A stretch of DNA of 64,000 bases from NCBI RefSeq assembly GCF_900105395.1, contig NZ_LT629775.1, positions 1,426,001 through 1,490,000 on the forward strand. Reading direction: 5' to 3'. The DNA comes from Streptomyces sp. TLI_053 (GTDB lineage: Bacteria > Actinomycetota > Actinomycetes > Streptomycetales > Streptomycetaceae). The notes beneath the pieces were generated by a model. It worked only from the letters and a program-made list of their open reading frames with translations, ran no database searches and was not told the origin of the DNA. Below are positions 57,736 to 64,000 of this stretch, piece after piece. The position numbers were made by a program, and so were the translations under genes. Position 1 is the first letter of the stretch; each line of letters starts with the position of its first letter.

Positions 57736-59469
57736 TCATGGCCCGGCCACGCTACCTCCGCCGTACTCGGCGAGGTAGCCGAGCACGCGTGCGACATGCG
57801 CTTTCACCCGTTCGGGGACGCCGCCGGCATCGGCCACCGTCTTGTCGCTCGTCCGGTAGCCGGCCGTCACCAGGGCGGGCAGCTCGGCGGCGGGGAAGCC
57901 CCGCTGCTTGAACCGCTGGTCGAGCCAGCAGACGTAGCCGCCCATCGCGGCGATGGCGTCGTCCGGGTCCAGATAGCTCTTGACGCCGTCGTGGTCGGCG
58001 TCCTGCGCCCAGGCGTTGAAGACCGTGGGCGTCCACATCGCCACCCCGTACTCGCCCGTGGCGGGACGGGCGGCGGCCGGGTCGAAGCCGGACTCCGCCT
58101 TGAGCATCGCCGCCAGCAGCGCCGGGGTGACCTCGGACTCGGGGCAGCGGCGGGCGGCGTCCTCGATCGGGCCGCGCAGGGCGGCGGGGACGTCGGACCC
58201 GGGCGCGAGGTCGCCGGGGCGCGCGGGAGCGGCGCGGACGGGGCGGGTGGACGTGGAGCCGGCCGACGTGGCACCGGCGGACGTGGCACCGGAGGGCCCG
58301 GACCGCTCGGGTGCTCCGGTGAGGAGGAGCAGGGTGGCGACGGCGGCGAGCGGCGGCGCCGCGCGCGCGACGCTCCGGCGCCGGGTGTTCCGCCCACCCG
58401 GCGCGACGGGGCCGAGTGCGACGGGGCCCGGTCGGGCGTCGTCGCCTCCCGACCCGGGACGGGCCCTGGCCCCGCGCCCGACCTCGGCCCCGCGCCCGCC
58501 CCCGCGCCCGCTCCCGCTTCCGCTTCCGCCGAGAGTTCCGGCGAGCAGCACCGCCAGGTCCAGCCGCCCGCGCCGCTGCCGGTCGGCCGTCAGGCAGGCG
58601 GTGACCAGCGGCCGCCACCGCTCCGGCAGCGCGGCGTCGAGCCGCAGCGGGGCACTGCCGCGCGCGTAGGCGACCGCGGCGAGCGAGCGGGCGCGGGCGG
58701 TGGCACCGAGGAAGGGGTGCAGTCCGCCGGTCAGCACCTGGTGGGCGAGGACGCCGTAGGCCCACAGGTCGGCGCTCGGGCGGAGCGCCGCGCCGCGCGC
58801 GCCGGTCCGCTCGGACCACCACTCGGGCGGCACGTGGTCCGGCGAGCCGAGCGGCGGGGCGTAGGCGTGGGTGCCCTCCAGCTCCGCGGTCAGCCCGAAG
58901 TCGGCGAGCTTGGCGGTGCCGTCGGCCATCAGCAGCACGTTGCCGGGCTTGAGGTCCCCGTGCACCCAGCCGGAGCCGTGCATGTGGCGGAGCCCGGCGG
59001 CGACCTCGGTCAGGATCCGCTCGGCCCCCGGCGGCGGGTGCGGCGGCCGGGCCTCGGCCAGGAGGTCCTGCAGACTGCGCACCGCGCGCTCCATCACCAG
59101 GGCCACGGCACCGTCGAGTTCGGGCCGCTCCGGGTCGGCGAGGGTGAGCACCGCGAAGGTGCGGATCAGGTGCGGGTGGTCGGCCCGGCGGCTGAACCGG
59201 ATCTCGCTGCGGGCGACCTGGGCGACGGCCTGTCGCTGCCCAGGTCCGAGCCGCCCCGGATGGAGGAACTTGACTGCCACTTCGGCGAGTTCGCCCTCGG
59301 GCGGGCGATCCGGATCGGCCGCCCGGGCGACGTGGACGCTGCCCCAGCCGCCCGCTCCGATCCTCTCCCCGACCAGGTAGCCGCCGAGCGGGTAGCCCGC
59401 CGGGACCGCGAACCCCGCCCCACCGCCGTCCGGCCGGGCTCCGGGCGGGTCCACCGCGCGTGGCGCCAC
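57736..59469 (-). CDS. Ser/Thr protein kinase fused to an extracellular lytic transglycosylase domain
   Basis: 577 residues. The kinase (about 20-290) has the Gly loop IGAGGWGSV, AVKFLHP, the catalytic HGDLKPGNVLL (about 167-177), LADFGL and GSPDHVPPEWW. After a Gly/Ser/Arg-rich linker (about 295-360) comes one membrane helix (APPLAAVATLLLLTG, about 366-384). A Pro/Ser/Thr linker then leads to a lysozyme-like domain (about 440-560) with the Glu in LLAAMLKAESGFDP and the YGVAMWTPTVFNAW segment, matching SLT/transglycosylase folds. The kinase would be cytoplasmic and the peptidoglycan-acting domain outside. The GTG start lies 8 bases after the FHA stop, with GGTGA as ribosome-binding site. Confidence 0.9.
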   Translation of the reverse strand: MAPRAVDPPGARPDGGGAGFAVPAGYPLGGYLVGERIGAGGWGSVHVARAADPDRPPEGELAEVAVKFLHPGRLGPGQRQAVAQVARSEIRFSRRADHPHLIRTFAVLTLADPERPELDGAVALVMERAVRSLQDLLAEARPPHPPPGAERILTEVAAGLRHMHGSGWVHGDLKPGNVLLMADGTAKLADFGLTAELEGTHAYAPPLGSPDHVPPEWWSERTGARGAALRPSADLWAYGVLAHQVLTGGLHPFLGATARARSLAAVAYARGSAPLRLDAALPERWRPLVTACLTADRQRRGRLDLAVLLAGTLGGSGSGSGRGGGRGAEVGRGARARPGSGGDDARPGPVALGPVAPGGRNTRRRSVARAAPPLAAVATLLLLTGAPERSGPSGATSAGATSAGSTSTRPVRAAPARPGDLAPGSDVPAALRGPIEDAARRCPESEVTPALLAAMLKAESGFDPAAARPATGEYGVAMWTPTVFNAWAQDADHDGVKSYLDPDDAIAAMGGYVCWLDQRFKQRGFPAAELPALVTAGYRTSDKTVADAGGVPERVKAHVARVLGYLAEYGGGSVAGP

Positions 59470-59476
59470 CGCCCGG

Positions 59477-60325
59477 TCACCCGCCGCGCCGGGGCGGGAG
59501 CAGCACCAGGTGCTCCTCCCGCACCAGGTCGAACCGCAGTGCCAGTGCGACGAGTTCCTCCCGCTTGCCACCGGCGCCGGCGCCGCCGGGGTCGACCGGT
59601 TCGGCCGGGTCGCGCAGCCGGAGCTTGCTGCCGACCAGGTAGTCGATGTGGTAGTTGACGGCCGACCGGGTGAGGTCCCGGCAGGACGGCAGGCAGCGCA
59701 GCCGGGCCAGCACCTCGGTGACACCGGGGACGGCCGCCGCGGAGGGCGAGCGCAGGCGCGGCTCGCAGAGCGCGAGCAGGACGAGGAAGTACTTGGCGCC
59801 CGGGTCCAGGGCGAACGGGCTGACCGTCGGTTCGCCGTACCCGGCCCCCGGCGCGCCGAGCCCGCCCGCGCCGTCCGCGCCGGCCGATCCGCCTGCCAGG
59901 TAGGCGTGTTGGGGCGCGAAGACCTTGAACGCGGCCGGCTCGCCGAGGGCCGGGAGCAGCACCCGGGAGAACTCGAACGGCACCGGCGCGCCGAGCCGGC
60001 CGGGTGCCACCTTGACGTGCTCGCCGGCACCTTCGAGGTTCTCGACGACATAGGTCGCGGTGGCGCTGAAGTTGGAGAGCCGCCAGTAGTCCTCGGCGGC
60101 CGTGATCTCTCCGGCCCGACGCGACACGCCGGGATCGGGGATCGGCACGGCGAGCGGCCGGCCGGGCTCGCCGCGCCCGAACTCCACGCTGTCGCCCGGC
60201 CCGAGGTGCAACAGGGCCGGTCGAGCGGGCGGGGAACTGCGGGGCGGCCGGGACAGCCGGGCGAACCGACGGTCGGCTCGGACCGGCGGGTGGGGGTCGG
60301 GCAACTGCACGATGACCGTGTTCAT
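59477..60325 (-). CDS. FHA-like domain plus winged-helix protein coupled to the kinase
   Basis: 282 residues. The N-terminal FHA-like region has LGPGDSVEFGRG, VSRRAGEI, LSNFSATATYVVENL. The C-terminal part (FLVLLALCEPRL...VLARLRCLPSCRDLTRSAVNYHIDYLVGSKLRL) reads as a winged helix. FHA domains bind phosphothreonine, so it is probably a substrate or adaptor of the adjacent kinase (inference from operon position). GGAGGTGA precedes the ATG at 60325. Only 7 bases separate the two genes. Confidence 0.82.
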   Translation of the reverse strand: MNTVIVQLPDPHPPVRADRRFARLSRPPRSSPPARPALLHLGPGDSVEFGRGEPGRPLAVPIPDPGVSRRAGEITAAEDYWRLSNFSATATYVVENLEGAGEHVKVAPGRLGAPVPFEFSRVLLPALGEPAAFKVFAPQHAYLAGGSAGADGAGGLGAPGAGYGEPTVSPFALDPGAKYFLVLLALCEPRLRSPSAAAVPGVTEVLARLRCLPSCRDLTRSAVNYHIDYLVGSKLRLRDPAEPVDPGGAGAGGKREELVALALRFDLVREEHLVLLPPRRGG

Positions 60326-60674
60326 CCTGGTCACCTCCGGGGGTCGGCCCGATCGTAGCTGCCCGAACGACCTATGGGCGCAACGCCACCCGAACGAGTG
60401 AACGCCGCGTCCTGGCCGGAGAGTTGCGCGGGAAAGCCGGGCGGGGGCCTCGCGCGGGGCGGCGGCGGAAGGCCGTGGGCCGCCGACCGGAGCGCGGCAC
60501 CCGTTCGTCGACGGACTGACACCCGACGGTAATCGCGGGGTCACTGGCGAGATTGCAAGCTGTAGTTGAACGGTCACCATGAGTGTGATGCAGCACACAC
60601 GGAGCACGTCCATATTTTGTGCAAGACTCATCCCACAGAGTGAGATTCCCTTTCATTCCAAGGAGGTTGACATC
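60326..60674. other. Divergent region before the small secreted protein gene
   Basis: 349 bases, AT-rich from 60550 to 60660. A possible promoter TTGTGC-18-TGAGAT (60617-60646) would start transcription near 60653. No gene. Confidence 0.5.
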
Positions 60675-61106
60675 ATGAACGCTCGTATCGCAGCCCTGAT
60701 GGTCGCGGCGGCAGGGATCACGGCGGCAACGGTCGCTCCGGCCTCGGCCGCGACGGTCACCGCCGGCGGCACGACCTCGGTCACGAACGGGGCGGGCGGC
60801 GTGTTCTGTACGGCCGTGCTCAACCAGCCGTGCGTCTGGCAGGAGAAGGACGGCGGAGGATTCGTCGGCGTCGCCCAGGTGTCCGCCGACCCCGGGCAGT
60901 TGACGATAGTCAAGGTCGAGGTGCGCACCCAGCGTGCCTGGGGCAGCCCGTGGCTGCCGGCCGCCTCGGCGACCACCGTCACCAAGGGCTCCGCCCGGGC
61001 CGTGACCCCCCGCGTGGTCACCAGCGACCTCAAGATGGTCTGCGCCACCGCCGGCCCGGCCCTGGAGGCCGCGCAGCAGGTGACCACCTGCACCTACCCC
61101 TTCTGA
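60675..61106 (+). CDS. Small secreted protein, function unknown
   Basis: 143 residues. A signal peptide (NARIAALMVAAAGITAATVAPASA) is followed by a mature domain with four Cys (VFCTAVLNQPCVW, VCATAG, TTCTYPF), suggesting two disulfides. Family not recognised. AGGAGG lies 8 bases before the ATG and the AT-rich promoter region suggests strong expression. A terminator follows. Confidence 0.75.
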   Translation: MNARIAALMVAAAGITAATVAPASAATVTAGGTTSVTNGAGGVFCTAVLNQPCVWQEKDGGGFVGVAQVSADPGQLTIVKVEVRTQRAWGSPWLPAASATTVTKGSARAVTPRVVTSDLKMVCATAGPALEAAQQVTTCTYPF

Positions 61107-61483
61107 TGCCCCGTCGGGTTCGGAAGGGGTGACGCGGTCGGGGCCCCGCAGCCCCGGCCACGGCCGGCCGCCGGGTCCGCAACCGGCGGCCGGACCGCTT
61201 CCCTCTCGGCGCACCCGCCCCCGCTCCCACCAGCAATCACTCAGAATGCTCCCAGCCGTCGCACAGGTCACCGACGCGTCGACGAATGCGCCAACCTCCT
61301 CCCGAAGGCCGTTCGCGGCGCACAACCCGGTTCGGAGCATGGGTTTTTGCACTATCTTGGGAATTCGTGGACGGGGCGGGCCGCCCACCGGGCAGAGCTG
61401 TGCCGAACGGCCGGAACTGCCCGTGCGACGTGTCCCACCCCCGCCGCCGCAGCATCACACGGGGAGGAAGGGGGAGCGTGTCC
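61107..61483. other. Region before the polysaccharide deacetylase gene
   Basis: 377 bases. Contains the terminator at 61164-61193 and an AT-rich patch (61340-61370) likely to hold the deacetylase promoter. No gene. Confidence 0.45.
61164..61193. terminator. Terminator after the small secreted protein gene
   Basis: Perfect 11-bp inverted repeat CCGGCCGCCGG / CCGGCGGCCGG with an 8-nt loop. Confidence 0.75.
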
Positions 61484-62617
61484 ATGCCCGAGGGGACCGC
61501 GCATTCGACCGGGACCGAGCACGGCCCGAGCACCGGAAGAGCCGACGGAACAGGCACCGGAACAGGCACCGGGACGGCCACCAGAACCGGCCCGGCACCG
61601 ACCGGGGTTCCGCTTCCCGGCGTGGATCCGGCCACGGATCCGGGCCCGGAGCCGACCGCGGATCCGGCGCCGACCACCGCCCCGCGACGGACCCGGCTGG
61701 CCGGCCGCCGCGCCACCGTGGACGCCGTCCTGCGCAACTCGCCGCTCCAGCCACTGTTCCGGCTCGCCGCCACCCGGCGGCTGGCCGTCCTCGCCTACCA
61801 CGGGGTGGACGACCCCCGGGTGTTCGCGCTCCAGATGGAACGCCTGGTCCGGGTGGCCCGCCCGGTCCCGCTCGCGGCCGTCGAGGAGGCCGTGCGCACC
61901 GGACGGGCGCTGCCGCCCCGCAGCGTGCTGGTCACCTTCGACGACGGCGACCGCACCGTGCTCACCGAGGGCCTGCCCGTGCTCACCCGGCTCGGCATCC
62001 CCGCCGCCGCCTTCGTGGTCACCGATCTCGTCGGCGGCGACCAGCCGTTCTGGTGGGCCGAGGCCGCCTTCCTGGCCGCCCACGGCGGCACCGCCCGCAG
62101 CCTGGACGGCTGCCCGCCGGGGGGCGTCGTCCGCCGGATGAAGACCCTCCCCGACGGCGAGCGCCGGGCCGCACTGGCCGAACTCGGCGCGAGTGCCCGC
62201 GTCCGCGCCCCCCGTCAGGAACAGCTCACCCCCGCCGATCTGCTGACGCTCACCCGGAACGGCGTGGCCGTCGGCAACCACACCGCCGGCCACCCCTGCC
62301 TCGACCGCTGCGACGGCGGCACCGTCCGGGACGAGATCCGACGCGCGCACGACGCGCTCACCGGCTGGCTCGGCGGCGAGGAACCCACCGCCTTCGCCTA
62401 TCCCAACGGCAACGTCGACCCGCGCGCCGACGCCGAACTGCGGCGCCTCGGCTACCGGACCGGCTTCCTGTTCGACCACCGCCACGACCGCCTCCTGCCG
62501 CCGCACCCGCTGCGGATCAGCCGGCTCCGGGTCAACTCGACCACGGGGCGGGACCGGTTCGACACCATCCTGTCCGGGCTCCACCCCGCCGTGCACCACC
62601 TGCGCGGCGGCAACTGA
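61484..62617 (+). CDS. NodB-type polysaccharide deacetylase
   Basis: 377 residues. The first 90 are Thr/Gly/Pro-rich (GTGTGTGT repeats). The NodB domain starts at LAVLAYHGVDDP, has TFDDG (Asp153/Asp154 of the metal/catalytic motif) and H-T-A-G-H (266-270, the zinc histidines). FAYPNGNVD and the late FLFDHRHDRL segments are present. Catalytic residues look intact. No signal peptide is evident; it probably deacetylates a polysaccharide intermediate or envelope glycan. Start ATG 61484 or GTG 61478, with GGAGGAAGGGGGAG upstream. A GNAT-like gene follows on the same strand, suggesting an exopolysaccharide locus that continues beyond the window. Confidence 0.9.
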   Translation: MPEGTAHSTGTEHGPSTGRADGTGTGTGTGTATRTGPAPTGVPLPGVDPATDPGPEPTADPAPTTAPRRTRLAGRRATVDAVLRNSPLQPLFRLAATRRLAVLAYHGVDDPRVFALQMERLVRVARPVPLAAVEEAVRTGRALPPRSVLVTFDDGDRTVLTEGLPVLTRLGIPAAAFVVTDLVGGDQPFWWAEAAFLAAHGGTARSLDGCPPGGVVRRMKTLPDGERRAALAELGASARVRAPRQEQLTPADLLTLTRNGVAVGNHTAGHPCLDRCDGGTVRDEIRRAHDALTGWLGGEEPTAFAYPNGNVDPRADAELRRLGYRTGFLFDHRHDRLLPPHPLRISRLRVNSTTGRDRFDTILSGLHPAVHHLRGGN

Positions 62618-62800
62618 CCACCCGCGGCCGGAAGCGCCGACTCCCGTTGCTCCCGTTCCGCCGAAGCCCGGAAGGAAGCGGCGGCGGAACCGGCCGAACC
62701 GCGTCGATCGGGCGCGGGAGTCCGGGAGAATGCGGACCTGACCGCGACCGGAGCGCCGAGCGGCGGCGCACCGGGGCGGCGAAGACCTGGGGGCAGGCAC

Positions 62801-64000
62801 GTGGGGGCACGAGACGCGGGGGCACGAGACGCGGGGGCGGGACAGGTGGGGGCAGCACGGGTGGGGCCGGGAGGCGCGGCTGCGGGAGAGCTCGGCGCGG
62901 CGCACCGGAACGAGGCCGCGGCGCGCACGGTGCCGGTCCGCCACCGGACGCCCGCCCTGCCGCCGGAAGTCGTCGACGGCTGGCGCGAACTGGCGGCGGG
63001 CCCGGCCGGCGGCGCGTGGTTCAGCACACCGGAGTGGACCCTCGCCTGGTGGGAGACGCTGGGCACGGCCGCCGGCGACGGCGAGATCGTGGTGTGGCGG
63101 GACGGGGACGGCCGGATCGACGCCGTGGTCCCCCTGCTGCGCACCGTCCAGCGGCTCCACCCCCGCGCGCCGCTGCCCGTCCCCTGCCTGACGGTGCTCG
63201 GCTCCGGCGCGGGCGCGGCCGACCACTGCGGCTTCGTCGTCGCACCGCACCGCCGCACCGAGGTGGCCGACTGGCTCTCCCGGCGCGGGCGGCGGACGAG
63301 TCTGCTGCTCACCGACCTGGATCCGGACCAGGCCGCCCTGCTGCCGCCCGACGCGACGGAGATCGGGCGCACCGCCTGCCCGCGCGCCGATCTGGCGGCC
63401 GGTCCGGAGGCGCTGGGAAGCCGCCAGTTCCGCGCCGACCTGCGCCGCTACGGCCGGAAACTGGCCGCCGAGGGAATCACCTTCCGCTGGGTGCCGCCCG
63501 CCCTGGCGACGGCCGAACTCCCGGAACGCTTCGAGCTGCTGCACACCACCGTCCGGCTGCACCGGCTGCGCCGGGCCGCGCTCGGCCGGCCGACCACCTT
63601 CGACGAGGCCAGGGCGCCGCTGCACCTGCGGGTGATCGAACGGGCCGCCGACACCGGACGCGGCGAGGGTCCGGCGTTCCTGGTCGCGGAGCGGGCGGGC
63701 GAAGTGGTCGGCGTGCTGTACGGGTTCCAGTGGCGGGACACCTTCGCCTACTACCAGATCGGCTGGGACCAGGCCTGGGCGCCGCTGCGGCTCGGCACGG
63801 CGGTGATCGCCGAGGCGATCCGGGCGGCCGCCCGGCAGGGGCTGGCCACCTTCGACTTCCTGCGCGGCACCGAGCCCTACAAGTACCGCTTCGACGCGGT
63901 GGACCGGGAGGACGTCTCCTGGCTGGTGCCGCACGGCCTGCCGGGGGCGCTGCTCGGCCTCAAGTACCGTGCGAAGGAGGCGCGTCGTACGCCCGCCTGA
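62801..64000 (+). CDS. GNAT-like (CelD/BcsL-type) acyltransferase
   Basis: 399 residues ending exactly at the window edge with a TGA. The middle has the CelD/BcsL-like features: WFSTPEWTLAWWETLG, VVPLLRTVQRL, then FRADLRRYGRKLAAEGITFRWV, FELLHTTVRLHRLRRAALG, FLVAERAGEVVGVLYGFQWRDTFAYYQIGWD, RAAARQGLATFDFLRGTEPYKYRF. Such proteins transfer acyl groups in exopolysaccharide or lipid pathways. The GTG at 62801 begins inside two exact 15-bp GGGGGCACGAGACGC repeats (in-frame GARDA GARDA), so the true start could be internal. Confidence 0.85.
   Translation: MGARDAGARDAGAGQVGAARVGPGGAAAGELGAAHRNEAAARTVPVRHRTPALPPEVVDGWRELAAGPAGGAWFSTPEWTLAWWETLGTAAGDGEIVVWRDGDGRIDAVVPLLRTVQRLHPRAPLPVPCLTVLGSGAGAADHCGFVVAPHRRTEVADWLSRRGRRTSLLLTDLDPDQAALLPPDATEIGRTACPRADLAAGPEALGSRQFRADLRRYGRKLAAEGITFRWVPPALATAELPERFELLHTTVRLHRLRRAALGRPTTFDEARAPLHLRVIERAADTGRGEGPAFLVAERAGEVVGVLYGFQWRDTFAYYQIGWDQAWAPLRLGTAVIAEAIRAAARQGLATFDFLRGTEPYKYRFDAVDREDVSWLVPHGLPGALLGLKYRAKEARRTPA

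Noticed and set aside
1..64000. tRNA, rRNA, transposase or prophage genes
   Set aside because: I found no tRNA cloverleaf, rRNA segment, transposase or integrase motif, or phage structural gene on either strand by reading.

Overview
The window is about 64 kb of very GC-rich DNA with strongly G/C-biased third codon positions. It carries family-specific markers of filamentous actinomycetes: an EshA-type family 2B encapsulin, a chaplin-like surface peptide, a secreted Rpf-domain protein, a chitinase preceded by a DasR-type box, DUF3040/DUF4239/DUF5954/TIGR04222 proteins, and a MocR regulator. Together these point to the Streptomycetaceae (Streptomyces, Kitasatospora or a close relative). I find no rRNA, tRNA, CRISPR array, intact insertion sequence or prophage, so this looks like chromosomal DNA rich in accessory genes.

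Layout. 0-8 kb: tail of a Ser/Thr/Pro-rich surface protein, a SIMPL-domain protein, a small membrane protein, a large HTH-STAND-TPR ATPase with its own candidate operator, and an ATP-grasp ligase next to a cytochrome P450. 8-18 kb: DUF5954, TerD and methyltransferase genes, the GH18 chitinase, YidD with an unusual Gly/Cys-rich leader, a DUF4239 protein, a Pro-rich envelope protein and the EshA encapsulin. 18-28.7 kb: a polytopic membrane protein, a DUF1963 protein, small secreted proteins, a MocR-like regulator, a chaplin-like peptide, a universal stress protein, an Rpf protein, a secreted protease and a DeoR regulator. 28.8-37.3 kb: a sugar-scavenging locus, with a ribose-type ABC transporter operon divergent from two secreted GH27 glycosidases around a shared regulatory region. 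37.4-44.2 kb: a three-gene sigma-factor operon with overlapping stops and starts, a CBS protein, an AraC-VOC-MmcQ run, and a saccharopine-dehydrogenase-like/TetR pair that looks leaderless and operator-controlled. 44.2-48.1 kb: a single lower-GC gene for a 1250-residue Avs-like STAND ATPase, probably acquired anti-phage material, followed by two near-adjacent perfect hairpins. 48.3-54.5 kb: a monooxygenase, LigD (polymerase plus ligase), a DJ-1-like protein without its catalytic cysteine, PRC and DUF3040 genes, a decayed HAD-like gene and small membrane proteins. 54.8-64 kb: a geranylgeranyl-reductase-type flavoprotein, a cation/proton antiporter, a Ser/Thr kinase fused to a lytic transglycosylase domain and coupled to an FHA/winged-helix protein, a small secreted protein, a polysaccharide deacetylase and a GNAT-like acyltransferase.

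The least expected signal is a class of short tandem repeats. At four separate genes (stops near 13353, 20533, 39569 and 50695) a 13-15 bp unit that contains the gene's own TGA stop codon and its immediate context is repeated three to seven times downstream. Related 7-, 8-, 10- and 14-bp arrays lie in other intergenic gaps (10693, 19341, 20311, 54711, 56511), and a 27-bp coding minisatellite lies at 41691. I know of no described element that matches this stop-codon reiteration.

Limits: assignments come from reading motifs by eye without database searches. Starts were chosen from ribosome-binding sites and family knowledge. Promoters, operators and terminators are pattern-based predictions.
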